A DNA stretch of 64,000 bases from JAIRVZ01 sp031553755 (lineage in GTDB: Bacteria; Bacteroidota; Bacteroidia; Bacteroidales; Azobacteroidaceae), in assembly GCA_031553755.1 (NCBI GenBank), contig JAVBKZ010000027.1, forward strand, positions 12,819 to 76,818. Direction: 5' to 3'. This document shows, one piece after another, positions 17,977-26,739 of the stretch (its first letter is position 1; each line of letters begins with the position of its first letter). Both the position numbers and the translations under genes were made by a program. The notes below the pieces were generated by a model. It ran no database searches. It saw nothing but the letters and a program-made list of their open reading frames with translations, and was not told the origin of the DNA.

Positions 17977-19536
17977 ATGAGTAAAATCGAACAATTTAAG
18001 CAGATTATTGAAAAAGACTATACGTTCAAAGGGGAATCATTCATTCTTGGAGCACCCATATTAGATGGAGAAGTGATGACAGGTTCTTACATAAGGGTTC
18101 CTTTCAAAACATTGAATCGACACGGTTTGATCGCAGGAGCAACCGGAACAGGTAAAACGAAAACATTGCAAGTAATTGCCGAAGCGTTGAGCGATGCCAG
18201 CATATCTGTCGTTATGCTCGACATCAAAGGCGATTTGAGTGGTTTAGCAGCCGAAGGCGTTGAAAATAAACCAATCAAAGAACGTTATCCGAAAATGGAT
18301 CTGGAATATAAACCCGCGGCGTTTCCGGTTGAGTTGATGACTATCAGCAAAGAAAAAGGTGTTCGTTTAAAAGCTACAGTAACGGAATTTGGTCCGGTTT
18401 TACTTTCCAAAATCTTGGAATTGAATGATACTCAATCAAGTCTTGTTTCCTTGATTTTTAAGTATTGCGATGACAACAATTTTCCATTAGTCGATTTAAA
18501 AGATTTTACAAAAATTTTGCAATATATTGGCGACCAAGGAAAAGCTGAAATTGAAAAGGAATATGGAAAAATATCCACAGCGTCAACCGGAACTATCCTC
18601 CGGAAAATAATCGAATTGCAACAGCAAGGTGGCGAATTGTTTTTTGGAGAGCCGTCTTTTGATGTAGATGATTTGATGCGGATTGATTCGCAAGGACGTG
18701 GAATGATTAATATCGTCCGTGTAACGGATATGCAAGATAAACCTAAATTATTCTCAACCTTCCTGCTTCAGATGTTAGCTGAAATCTACGCGACCAGTCC
18801 CGAAGTAGGCGATATGGATAAACCTAAACTTATTATGTTTATTGATGAAGCACACTTGATTTTTCAGGAAGCAAGCAGCGCTTTATTGAAACAAATAGAA
18901 ACAGTTATCAAATTAATTCGTTCCAAAGGTGTTGGTATTTTCTTCTGTACACAAAATCCGACAGATGTTCCTGCCTCTGTCCTTAGTCAACTTGGTTTCA
19001 AGGTACAGCATGCTTTGCGGGCATTTACTGAAAAAGACCGGAAAGCCATCAAAAGCATGGCGGAAAATTTCCCTAATTCTCCATTTTACAAGACAGATGA
19101 ATTGCTTACACAGATGGGTATGGGAGAAGCTTTAGTTACAGTATTAAACGAAAAAGGAATGCCTACGGCTTTGTCTTACTCTCTTTTGGTATCTCCTCGC
19201 TCCAGAATGGACATTCTTTCAGAACAGGAAATTGATGAATTGGTGAGTAAAAGCAAGTTGGCACCGAGATACAATAAAATAGTTGATCCGGAAAGCGCTT
19301 TCGAAATTTTGTCCAGAAAAATGGAACAAGTTCAACAACAAGAAGAACTTGTAAAAGCTCAGAAAGAGGCTGAAAAAATGGAAAGAACAACTTCTTCTTC
19401 AAGAAATAGACAAGAAAAATCTACTTTAGAGGCTATTTTAAGCAGCCCGGCTGCCAAACAAATCGGAAGGACAGCTTCTAACGCATTGGTAAGAGGTTTG
19501 TTGGGAGCTTTGGGATTAGGAGGAAGAAGACGTTAA
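17977..19536 (+). CDS. HerA-like ATPase, DUF853 (YjgR) family
   Basis: This 519-residue protein is a P-loop ATPase of the HerA/FtsK superfamily, DUF853 subgroup. The Walker A motif is GATGTGKTKT (residues 54-63), Walker B is LIMFIDEAHLIF, and a downstream segment FFCTQNPTDVP contains a likely sensor Gln/Asn. The C-terminus is a charged coiled region (EQVQQQEELVKAQKEAEKME) ending in a Gly/Leu-rich tail. No NurA nuclease is adjacent, as is usual for DUF853 members, so a role in DNA end processing cannot be assumed. It stands alone between an Rpn nuclease and hisS. Confidence 0.87.
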   Translation: MSKIEQFKQIIEKDYTFKGESFILGAPILDGEVMTGSYIRVPFKTLNRHGLIAGATGTGKTKTLQVIAEALSDASISVVMLDIKGDLSGLAAEGVENKPIKERYPKMDLEYKPAAFPVELMTISKEKGVRLKATVTEFGPVLLSKILELNDTQSSLVSLIFKYCDDNNFPLVDLKDFTKILQYIGDQGKAEIEKEYGKISTASTGTILRKIIELQQQGGELFFGEPSFDVDDLMRIDSQGRGMINIVRVTDMQDKPKLFSTFLLQMLAEIYATSPEVGDMDKPKLIMFIDEAHLIFQEASSALLKQIETVIKLIRSKGVGIFFCTQNPTDVPASVLSQLGFKVQHALRAFTEKDRKAIKSMAENFPNSPFYKTDELLTQMGMGEALVTVLNEKGMPTALSYSLLVSPRSRMDILSEQEIDELVSKSKLAPRYNKIVDPESAFEILSRKMEQVQQQEELVKAQKEAEKMERTTSSSRNRQEKSTLEAILSSPAAKQIGRTASNALVRGLLGALGLGGRRR

Positions 19537-19551
19537 GTAATGGTTGAACTA

Positions 19552-19584
19552 AACTCTAACAGAGTTTGGAATTCTGTTAGAGTT
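19552..19584. terminator. Hairpin between convergent HerA-like and hisS genes
   Basis: A 12-bp perfect stem AACTCTAACAGA / TCTGTTAGAGTT encloses a 9-base loop. T-tracts are weak on both sides, so termination is probable from position rather than proven by sequence. Confidence 0.65.
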
Positions 19585-19600
19585 ATTGTCTAAAATTTTA

Positions 19601-20959
19601 TTACCCAAAAACCTCAATGATTTGTCGAACAGTCAATTTTTGTTGTTCTCCCGTCATCATGTTTTTCACGGTCAGCAAACCTTCGTTGATTTCATTTTCT
19701 CCGGCTAAAATCACATACGGAATTTTATTGTTATCAGCGTATGACATTTGTTTTTTCATTTTAACGGCATCGGGATAAAGTTCGGCTTTGATTCCTTTTT
19801 TCCTTAAAACATTCAATACCGGTAAAATAAAATTTTCTTCTTTTTCTCCGAAATTGACAAATAAAACTTGGGTGGAAGTAATCGAATCGGAAGGATATAA
19901 ATCCAATTGATTCAAGACATCGAAAATGCGGTCGGCTCCGAAAGATATTCCAACTCCCGAAACTCCCGGCATTCCAAATACTCCCGTCAGGTTATCATAT
20001 CGTCCTCCTCCTGTGATGCTTCCTATTTGCACATCTAACGCTTTTACTTCGAAAATAGCGCCTGTATAATAATTCAATCCACGCGCTAATGTAAGGTCAA
20101 GTTCTAGTTCACACGCAATTTCCAGTAAATCGAGTTTGTTGAGGATAAATTCGATTTCTTCAATTCCTTTCATTCCCGTTTCGGAAGATGCCAGAACGTT
20201 TCTTAAAGTTGCCAATTTTTCGCGGTTGTTTCCGCTTAATAAAATAATTGGCTGTAATTGTTTGATAGCTTCTTCTGAAATACCTTTTGAATTTAATTCC
20301 GCGTTTACATTCTCCAATCCGATTTTATCCAACTTATCGATGGCGACTGTAATATCCGTAATTTTATCCGAAGCGCCGATTATTTCGGCAATTCCACTCA
20401 ATATTTTACGGTTATTTATTTTGATGCAAACCCTGATTCCGAAATGTTGGTATACTTCGTCCATGATCTGAACCAATTCTACTTCATTAAGCAATGAATC
20501 CGAACCAACAACATCAGCATCGCATTGAAAAAATTCGCGGTAACGACCTTTTTGCGGACGGTCGGCACGCCAAACCGGTTGTATTTGATAACGTTTAAAT
20601 GGAAATGAAATTTCGTTTTGGTGCATTACTACATAACGCGCGAAAGGAACTGTTAAATCGTAGCGAAGACCTTTTTCACTTATTTTATTTGTTAATTTCA
20701 AAGGATTACGTCCTAAAAGATCTTCGTCTTGAATACCATTTAAAAAATCACCCGAATTTAATATCTTGAAAAGTAATTTATCGCCTTCATCTCCGTATTT
20801 ACCCATTAAAGTCGACAAATTTTCCATTGCCGGAGTTTCTATTTGTTTGAATCCGTAGAGGTGATATACTTCTTTGATTGTATTGAAAATGTAATTTCGT
20901 TTCGCCATTTCTTCAGGCGAAAAATCTCTTGTACCTTTAGGTATAGAAGGCTTTTGCAT
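19601..20959 (-). CDS. hisS: Histidyl-tRNA synthetase
   Basis: This 452-residue class II aminoacyl-tRNA synthetase charges tRNA-His. Motif 2 is seen around FKRYQIQPVWRADRPQKGRYREFFQCDADV. The histidine-specific motifs are represented by LARGLNYYTGAIFEV and GGGRYDNLTGVFG, and the C-terminal anticodon-binding domain (about residues 350-452) is intact. Length is typical. Confidence 0.96.
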   Translation of the reverse strand: MQKPSIPKGTRDFSPEEMAKRNYIFNTIKEVYHLYGFKQIETPAMENLSTLMGKYGDEGDKLLFKILNSGDFLNGIQDEDLLGRNPLKLTNKISEKGLRYDLTVPFARYVVMHQNEISFPFKRYQIQPVWRADRPQKGRYREFFQCDADVVGSDSLLNEVELVQIMDEVYQHFGIRVCIKINNRKILSGIAEIIGASDKITDITVAIDKLDKIGLENVNAELNSKGISEEAIKQLQPIILLSGNNREKLATLRNVLASSETGMKGIEEIEFILNKLDLLEIACELELDLTLARGLNYYTGAIFEVKALDVQIGSITGGGRYDNLTGVFGMPGVSGVGISFGADRIFDVLNQLDLYPSDSITSTQVLFVNFGEKEENFILPVLNVLRKKGIKAELYPDAVKMKKQMSYADNNKIPYVILAGENEINEGLLTVKNMMTGEQQKLTVRQIIEVFG

Positions 20960-21081
20960 ATTGTTGAAATAATCTTTATATTACTTTTTTAACATAAAAT
21001 AAAAAACAAAAAAGAAATGAAAACGTTCTTTTATTTGTATAAGACGTTGTGCGCGGCATGAAAAAATCGGGAAATTTTTTA

Positions 21082-21089
21082 TATCTTTG
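21082..21089 (+). promoter_or_regulatory. Putative -7 element of the DUF4834 gene
   Basis: TATCTTTG matches TAnnTTTG, 42 bases upstream of the DUF4834 start. No -33 element is clear. Confidence 0.45.
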
Positions 21090-21131
21090 CTGCGTGCAAC
21101 GCGTCTCTATTGACGATGAATCAAAATAATA

Positions 21132-21374
21132 ATGAAATTTCTTTTAATACTCTTCTTTTTATTTCTTCTGATGATTTTTATGGTCGGTTTTTCTGTCATA
21201 AAATTGATTTTTAATCTTATATTCGGAACTCGAATCAATAAATCATCACAAGAAAGGAAACAATCCGGAGCAGAACAAAAGTATAACTCTTCAAAAAACA
21301 ATACCCAGTCTCAAAACGAAAAAAAAATATTTTCTAAAGATGAAGGGGAATATGTTGATTATGAGGAAGTGTAA
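21132..21374 (+). CDS. DUF4834 family small membrane protein
   Basis: This 80-residue protein has one long N-terminal membrane segment (residues 2-33), a polar Ser/Gln/Asn/Lys linker and the conserved acidic end EGEYVDYEEV that marks the DUF4834 family of Bacteroidetes. Function is unknown. It is convergent with folE with one base between the stop codons. Confidence 0.85.
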   Translation: MKFLLILFFLFLLMIFMVGFSVIKLIFNLIFGTRINKSSQERKQSGAEQKYNSSKNNTQSQNEKKIFSKDEGEYVDYEEV

Positions 21375-21375
21375 A

Positions 21376-21963
21376 TTATTTTCTATCCCGAATTAAATTT
21401 ATAAATTCTTCCCTGGTTTTCGCGGTATTGAAAATACCTGTAAAATCGGATGTTGTTGTAATAGAATTTTGTTTTTCTACTCCACGCATCTGCATACACA
21501 TGTGTTGCGCCTCAATAACAACCATCACGCCCAACGGATTCAACGTATTTTGAATACATTCTTTGATTTGGGTTGTCAATCTTTCCTGAATTTGCAAACG
21601 GCGCGCGAAAACATCTACAATTCTAGGAATTTTACTTAGTCCGGTAACTTTTCCATTGGGAATGTAAGCGACATGGGCTTTGCCGAAAAAAGGAAGAACA
21701 TGATGTTCGCACATTGAAAAAAAGTCAATGTCTTTAACGATTACCATTTGCTTGTAGTCCTCTGAAAATGTCGCTGAATTTAATATTTTCGAGGGATCTT
21801 GCTGATAGCCTTTTGTGAAAAACATCAACGATTTCGCCACTCTTTCGGGAGTTTTCAATAAACCTTCCCGTTCGGCATCTTCACCTAACAATTCCAGTAT
21901 TTTTTTATAATGAAAGGCGATTTCCGACTTTCTTTCAACGTCATCCATTTTATTTAAGTTCAT
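21376..21963 (-). CDS. folE: GTP cyclohydrolase I
   Basis: This 195-residue enzyme converts GTP to 7,8-dihydroneopterin triphosphate, the first step of folate (and often queuosine) synthesis. The zinc-binding and catalytic segment SMCEHHVLPFFGKAHVAYIP and the later MCMQMRGVEKQ (second zinc Cys) are intact. Its start overlaps the stop of the SPOR gene by 4 bases. The set DUF1599-DoxX-tpiA-SPOR-folE is, from general knowledge, a conserved Bacteroidales arrangement. Confidence 0.96.
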   Translation of the reverse strand: MNLNKMDDVERKSEIAFHYKKILELLGEDAEREGLLKTPERVAKSLMFFTKGYQQDPSKILNSATFSEDYKQMVIVKDIDFFSMCEHHVLPFFGKAHVAYIPNGKVTGLSKIPRIVDVFARRLQIQERLTTQIKECIQNTLNPLGVMVVIEAQHMCMQMRGVEKQNSITTTSDFTGIFNTAKTREEFINLIRDRK

Positions 21964-22430
21964 TCAGTAATAACTTTTACTTCATCACTTACGATATACA
22001 TTTCCGAACCTAATGACGGTAATTTTTTTTTCATTTCCTGCATAAAAAAAACAGCCTCTTCATTGGTTTGAAAATCTCCTACACGAAGTCTCCATATAGG
22101 AGCTGTGTATTTTACATAAGTCGCGGTATTGGGGAAATATTCTTTAAATTCTTTTGCTTTCGCATTGGCTTCGTCGCGTGATTGACGCTGATTCCCGGAA
22201 TAAATTTGAATCCTGTATCCTTTTACGAGTAATTCATTTTCGGCCGCGGGATCAAAAAAATTTCCTTTACCGATCAACGCGTTTATTTTAGAGTCGCTGT
22301 TTATCGTAACAACGGCTCCCGCTTCGTTGGGACGGGCAAGCTCTTCGAGAATAGATTTCGATTGAGCTCCCACATACGAAGAAATTCCGGCTATAAAGAC
22401 AAACATTATGACTATTTTCAATTTCATCAT
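21960..22430 (-). CDS. Secreted SPOR-domain protein
   Basis: This 156-residue protein has a signal peptide (cleavage near SYVGA/Q at about residue 22) and a C-terminal SPOR domain (about residues 78-150: GYRIQIYSGNQRQSRDEA to WRLRVGDFQTNEEAVFFMQ). SPOR domains bind denuded glycan strands of peptidoglycan at division sites. It lacks a lipobox, so it is probably periplasmic. It is translationally coupled to folE. Confidence 0.88.
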   Translation of the reverse strand: MMKLKIVIMFVFIAGISSYVGAQSKSILEELARPNEAGAVVTINSDSKINALIGKGNFFDPAAENELLVKGYRIQIYSGNQRQSRDEANAKAKEFKEYFPNTATYVKYTAPIWRLRVGDFQTNEEAVFFMQEMKKKLPSLGSEMYIVSDEVKVITE

Positions 22431-22458
22431 AAGGGAAATTTTAATTTCGTGAGTAGTA

Positions 22459-22505
22459 AACCCCTAAATCTCCTAAAGGAGACTTTTAAAGAGAACTTAG
22501 GGGTT
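22459..22505. repeat. Nested palindromic repeat between tpiA and the SPOR gene
   Basis: AACCCCTAA (22459-22467) pairs with TTAGGGGTT (22497-22505), enclosing a second hairpin TCTCC-TAAA-GGAGA (22469-22482). It lies downstream of tpiA on its coding strand and could act as a terminator or processing site. Elements of this type (CCCCTAAAT ... GGAGAC) are, from general knowledge, dispersed in Bacteroidetes genomes. Confidence 0.7.
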
Positions 22506-22516
22506 ATTTATTTCAC

Positions 22517-23272
22517 TTAAAAAGCTTCAATGATAGGTAAAAATTTGTCTACGCCCAAAGAAGCACCTCCGATAAGTCCGCCGTCAACATCAGGATTTGC
22601 AAATAATTCCTTAGCATTTCCGGCGTTACAGCTTCCTCCGTAAAGGATTGAAGTATTATCAGCGATTTCTTTGCCATATTTTTCAATCAAAATACGGCGG
22701 ATGTAAGCGTGCATTTCCTGTGCTTGTTCAGAAGTAGCTGTTTTTCCTGTTCCGATAGCCCAAACCGGTTCGTAAGCGATTACTATTTTCGAAAAATCTT
22801 CTGCCGGAAGATTGAATAATCCGTTTTCTACTTGAGATTTTACAACTTCTTCTTGTTTATCCGCTTCTCTTTCTTCCAAAACTTCTCCAACGCAAAAGAT
22901 AGGAGTTAGTCCGTTAGCCAATGCCAAAAGAACTTTTTCTTTCAAAATAGCGTCTGTTTCTCCATAATATGCGCGACGTTCGGAGTGTCCTAAAATCACA
23001 TATTTCGCTCCTGTTGAAGCAATCATAGCCGCAGAAACTTCTCCGGTATATGCTCCTGAAACTTTGTCGGCGCAATTTTGAGCGGAAACTCCGATTTTAT
23101 TAGTATCGATAGCGGCCGCGACAGTTGCCAAATGGATGAAAGGTGTTCCGACAACAACGTCACAATTTACTGTTTTACCGGCTAAAGCTGTTTCTAAGTC
23201 TTTAGCTAATTTTAATCCTTCTTGCAGGTTGTTATTCATTTTCCAGTTACCTGCTACAATGTTTTTTCTCAT
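22517..23272 (-). CDS. tpiA: Triosephosphate isomerase
   Basis: This 251-residue TIM barrel interconverts dihydroxyacetone phosphate and glyceraldehyde 3-phosphate. N-terminal GNWKMN holds the catalytic Lys, VILGHSERR the electrophilic His, and AYEPVWAIGTGKTA the catalytic Glu with the flexible loop. The phosphate-binding GGSCNAGNAKEL and GLIGGASL segments are present. Confidence 0.97.
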   Translation of the reverse strand: MRKNIVAGNWKMNNNLQEGLKLAKDLETALAGKTVNCDVVVGTPFIHLATVAAAIDTNKIGVSAQNCADKVSGAYTGEVSAAMIASTGAKYVILGHSERRAYYGETDAILKEKVLLALANGLTPIFCVGEVLEEREADKQEEVVKSQVENGLFNLPAEDFSKIVIAYEPVWAIGTGKTATSEQAQEMHAYIRRILIEKYGKEIADNTSILYGGSCNAGNAKELFANPDVDGGLIGGASLGVDKFLPIIEAF

Positions 23273-23330
23273 TGGGTTTATATTTATTATTTATTAATAA
23301 TTAAGTATTCAATATTGATTAGTTCATGTT

Positions 23331-23400
23331 ATTTATTCCCGTGGAATACGCGGATTTTTATATTCTCAATTTGCGTTATTCAGTGTAATCAGCGGGAAAT
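23331..23400. repeat. Degenerate TTCCCG...CGGGAA dispersed element
   Basis: This stretch starts with TTATTCCCGTGGAATACGCG and ends with GTGTAATCAGCGGGAAAT, an imperfect inverted repeat (TTCCCG to CGGGAA). The left half resembles 3166-3201. It fills most of the gap between the DoxX gene and tpiA and carries no ORF of its own. Confidence 0.6.
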
Positions 23401-23444
23401 AATTCTTTAATTTAATTTTTGACTAATCTTATTTTTGTATTATT

Positions 23445-24716
23445 TTAGGGGGTTATGGGCGTTTTTTTTCTCCTATATATAAAATAATCAAAAATATAAA
23501 TCAGCAACAAAGGGCCTATCAGGAATAACGCCGAATACATTATTTTTTGCTTATCTGTATTGGGTGGAATTTTACCCAATTGGCTCTTTCCCAAAGGAAG
23601 ATTTAATTCTTCATCCTTCGGAATATTCCGGTGATGCCATTTATTGATAATTGTTCCGGATTTCAATAAAAGTAATCCGGGATTCGAACGGATAATTGTT
23701 TTCAATGTTGTTTCGTCTGTAATGCATATAGGATATTCTGCCCCCATATCTTCAATCCATTCCGAAATACTTTCGGAAGAAGACGCGGTAAGGCAATAAA
23801 AGCCGTAGTCGTGCATTTGGGCGTAGTCAAAAACTTCGTTGATTTTGTCAATATCCGAATCATTGGCTTTATAGAATTGCTGAGAAATCAGAAGAAATGT
23901 ATAAGCTGTGTCAGACAATACAATATCTGTTATTTCCGAACCATTTTGCATGGTTATGGAAAAATCGTGAATAGGAGGGATATATCCTTTTTCTATTAAT
24001 TTAGTTTTTGAATCTACAAATTTCCAGGTTGAATCGTTTGCCGGATAATTTTCTAAAGAAAATTCTTTTTCAACACCATCTTTCTCATAAATGAAAGTCG
24101 TTTCGAATTTATCGTGTTTAGCATCTTCAGGAATACGCGTCAATTCAGGAATATCCGCGCCTATTTTATATGGACGAAAATCAAGAATCGGTAAATTCAG
24201 GTAGCAATAAAACGATACTCCGAATATGAAAATATAAGTATAAAGAACGCTCAGCCAATTTAATTTATGAGTATAGACCGGAGTAATTTTTTTTCGCCAT
24301 AAAAATATAATTACCGCGGCGGAAAGTAAGATAATATTTTTGAAAAATGTTTCCCAATTGGTGATAATTAAAGCATCTCCGAAACAACCACAATCCGAAA
24401 CCGGATTTGCAATGGCTAAATAAAGGGTAAGCGGAGTCATAAAAAGCATGAAAGCCAATACGAGGAAGGAAGTCAGGTTCCTATATGTTCCGAATAGGAG
24501 CAATACACCTAATGAAAATTCGAACGCGGATAAACAAAAAGACATCGGTAATGTAAACGGATCCATCCACGGCATGCCGAAAGCGTTGAAATAATCGTGG
24601 AATTTATAGGCGCTTCCAAGCGGATCGATAGCTTTCACGAATCCGGAGAAAACGAATAAAGCGCCAACCAATATCCGGCAAAATTCAACTGCTATTTTTT
24701 TGATTTTATCCTGCAT
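23445..24716 (-). CDS. DoxX/MauE-type membrane protein with thioredoxin-like domain (BT_3928 type)
   Basis: This 423-residue protein has an N-terminal DoxX/MauE-like membrane domain (segments between residues 1 and ~185, with FSGFVKAIDPLGSAYKFHDYF) and a C-terminal periplasmic-side domain predicted to be thioredoxin-like from its layout (FLLISQQFYKANDSDID, then a strand/helix pattern). No CxxC is visible in that domain, so it is not an obvious oxidoreductase. The last residues form another membrane helix (MYSALFLIGPLLLIYIFDYF). It sits between DUF1599 and tpiA as in other Bacteroidales. Confidence 0.82.
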   Translation of the reverse strand: MQDKIKKIAVEFCRILVGALFVFSGFVKAIDPLGSAYKFHDYFNAFGMPWMDPFTLPMSFCLSAFEFSLGVLLLFGTYRNLTSFLVLAFMLFMTPLTLYLAIANPVSDCGCFGDALIITNWETFFKNIILLSAAVIIFLWRKKITPVYTHKLNWLSVLYTYIFIFGVSFYCYLNLPILDFRPYKIGADIPELTRIPEDAKHDKFETTFIYEKDGVEKEFSLENYPANDSTWKFVDSKTKLIEKGYIPPIHDFSITMQNGSEITDIVLSDTAYTFLLISQQFYKANDSDIDKINEVFDYAQMHDYGFYCLTASSSESISEWIEDMGAEYPICITDETTLKTIIRSNPGLLLLKSGTIINKWHHRNIPKDEELNLPLGKSQLGKIPPNTDKQKIMYSALFLIGPLLLIYIFDYFIYRRKKTPITP

Positions 24717-24734
24717 TGATGTTGATACGAAAGA

Positions 24735-25277
24735 TTAATCTTCGCCGTATTCTAATTTAATCAATCCGAAGAGCGCGTAATTAATCATGTCCATGTAATT
24801 AGCATCAATTCCTTCCGAAACCAATGTTTTTCCGTCATTGCTTTCGATTTGTTTCGTACGGTATATTTTAGTCAAAATCAAATCGGTATACGAACTGATT
24901 CTCATACTTCTCCAAGCTTCGTCATAATCATGATTTTTAGCATACATCAACTCTTTTGTAGCGGTAATGTGTTTATTGTAGAGCACCATCGCTTCTTCGT
25001 TCGAAATATCGATCCTGTCGGCATATCCAAGTTCTAATTGTATCAATCCGACTACTCCGTAATTGACAATCCCAATGAATTCGGGCCTGATTCCTTCATT
25101 GATAAGGCTCATCCCTTTGGTTTCTAAACTGCGAATACGATTTGCTTTGATAAAAATCTGGTCAGTTAACGACTGAGGGCGCATAATACGCCAAGAAGCG
25201 CCATAATCATTGAGTTTTTTCTCAAATAAATCGCGGCATAAAGAAATTACATGATCAAATTGTTTTTTTGTATTCAT
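24735..25277 (-). CDS. DUF1599 (nucleotide-modification-associated domain) protein, tandem duplicated
   Basis: This 180-residue protein consists of two similar halves: about residues 15-84 (NDYGASWRIMRPQSLTDQIF ... NYGVVGLIQLELG) and about 107-177 (HDYDEAWRSMRISSYTDLIL ... NYALFGLIKLEYG). This is the DUF1599 repeat of Bacteroidetes, assigned by Pfam-type naming to nucleotide modification, but no activity is known to me. It starts the operon with the DoxX gene 18 bases downstream. Confidence 0.85.
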   Translation of the reverse strand: MNTKKQFDHVISLCRDLFEKKLNDYGASWRIMRPQSLTDQIFIKANRIRSLETKGMSLINEGIRPEFIGIVNYGVVGLIQLELGYADRIDISNEEAMVLYNKHITATKELMYAKNHDYDEAWRSMRISSYTDLILTKIYRTKQIESNDGKTLVSEGIDANYMDMINYALFGLIKLEYGED

Positions 25278-25299
25278 TATTTTACGGAATTGTAGGGCA

Positions 25300-25307
25300 C
25301 AAAGATA
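25300..25307 (-). promoter_or_regulatory. Putative -7 element of the DUF1599-DoxX-tpiA operon
   Basis: The coding strand reads TATCTTTG, matching TAnnTTTG, 23 bases upstream of the DUF1599 start. Confidence 0.5.
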
Positions 25308-25336
25308 GTGAAAATAATTAATGTGCAGAAAGCTGT

Positions 25337-26410
25337 TTACTCTTCATCAATAATCATTCCGCTACCGATACAAAGTGTACAATCTTTATCATAAACGACT
25401 CCGAATTGTCCGGAAGCGATTCCTTGTATTTTATCTTCAGATTGGACGCGGTATAAGTCTCCGATACGGCGAATTTTTCCAAACGTGAATTCGGGTGTAT
25501 GGCGAATTTTGAAAGCGATTTCTTTTTCTCCGTCAAATTCGCCCCAAACGTCTTCGGTAATGAAATCGAATCCTTTCAGGTTAACGATTTTTCCATATTG
25601 TGTTTCAGGATCATATCCGTTAGAAACATAAATGATATTTCTGCGGATATCTTTTTTTATCACAAACCACGGGCCTCCGCTTAATCCCAAGCCTTTTCTT
25701 TGCCCAATCGTATGAAACCAATAACCTTTATGTTTTCCGACAACATTGCCGGTTTCCAGTTCGATGATTTTTCCGGGACGTTCTCCTAAATATCTTTTTA
25801 TAAAATCATTGTAGTTGATTTTACCCAAAAAACAAATTCCCTGACTGTCTTTGCGCTGGGCGCTAGGTAATGCGGCATTCGCGGCAATTTCACGGACTTC
25901 ACTTTTTTGCAAATGCCCGATGGGAAACATCAGTTTCGAAACTTGAAGATAATTCACTTGTCCGAGGAAATAAGTTTGGTCTTTTACCTTGTCGGCAGCA
26001 GTCGAAAGCCATGTTTTACCATCAATTTCGGTTGTTGTCGCATAATGTCCGGTCGCTATTTTATCGAATTCGTGTCCCCATTTTTGTTCAAAACAACCAA
26101 ATTTGATAAGTTTATTGCACATCATATCGGGGTTAGGAGTCAATCCGCGTTTTACGGCGTCTATCGTATAATTTACCACATTTTCCCAATATTCTTCATG
26201 CAAGGAAACAACTTCCATTTTACATCCGTATTTTTTCGCGATGTAGGTCGTTATTTCAATATCTTCTTCCGACGGACAATCGATATAGCCATGTTCGTCT
26301 TCCATTCCGATTTTGATGTAAAAAATTGTCGGTTCATACCCGGCTTCTTTTAGTTGATGTACAACAACAGAACTATCCACTCCTCCGGAAACCAATGCTG
26401 CAATTTTCAT
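25337..26410 (-). CDS. mnmA: tRNA-specific 2-thiouridylase
   Basis: This 357-residue enzyme thiolates U34 of tRNA-Lys, -Glu and -Gln. The PP-loop ATP-binding motif SGGVDSS is at residues 8-14. Catalytic cysteines are expected in PNPDMMCNKLIKFG and QGICFLGKINY, both present. The central HTIGQRKGLGLSGGPWFV and the C-terminal beta-barrel (about 290-357) are typical. Confidence 0.95.
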   Translation of the reverse strand: MKIAALVSGGVDSSVVVHQLKEAGYEPTIFYIKIGMEDEHGYIDCPSEEDIEITTYIAKKYGCKMEVVSLHEEYWENVVNYTIDAVKRGLTPNPDMMCNKLIKFGCFEQKWGHEFDKIATGHYATTTEIDGKTWLSTAADKVKDQTYFLGQVNYLQVSKLMFPIGHLQKSEVREIAANAALPSAQRKDSQGICFLGKINYNDFIKRYLGERPGKIIELETGNVVGKHKGYWFHTIGQRKGLGLSGGPWFVIKKDIRRNIIYVSNGYDPETQYGKIVNLKGFDFITEDVWGEFDGEKEIAFKIRHTPEFTFGKIRRIGDLYRVQSEDKIQGIASGQFGVVYDKDCTLCIGSGMIIDEE

Positions 26411-26433
26411 ATTTTATTTGTAAATAAATCAGT

Positions 26434-26739
26434 TTACCCTATTAATAAGCTTATTTGCTTTCCAAGTCCAAATTCAAATATTCTGTATAATGTTGAAAGT
26501 TGTATGTCACACTTTCCATTTTCAAGTCTTGATATATAACTTTTTTTAGTCCCTACTTTTTCTGCAAGTTGTTCTTGAGTCATATTAGCCTCTTTTCTTG
26601 CTTCTTTCAGCATTTCACTAATCACAAAATATTGTGCTCTTTCTTCAAAATCATCCCGTTTATCACTGCCTATTTTTCCGTATTTAATATCTAATAACTC
26701 ATCCAAGTTTTTAGCTTTTCTAATTTCTTCTTTTTTCAT
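26434..26739 (-). CDS. XRE-family antitoxin (HigA-like)
   Basis: This 101-residue protein has a helix-turn-helix of the XRE type (about residues 46-100: ANMTQEQLAEKVGTKKSYIS). Its start overlaps the stop of the upstream toxin gene by 4 bases. The order toxin-then-antitoxin matches HigBA modules. The antitoxin is expected to bind its own promoter and the toxin. Confidence 0.9.
   Translation of the reverse strand: MKKEEIRKAKNLDELLDIKYGKIGSDKRDDFEERAQYFVISEMLKEARKEANMTQEQLAEKVGTKKSYISRLENGKCDIQLSTLYRIFEFGLGKQISLLIG

Noticed and set aside
23445..24716. Thioredoxin activity in the DoxX protein
   Set aside because: No CxxC motif is visible in the C-terminal domain, so a redox function is not supported by the sequence.
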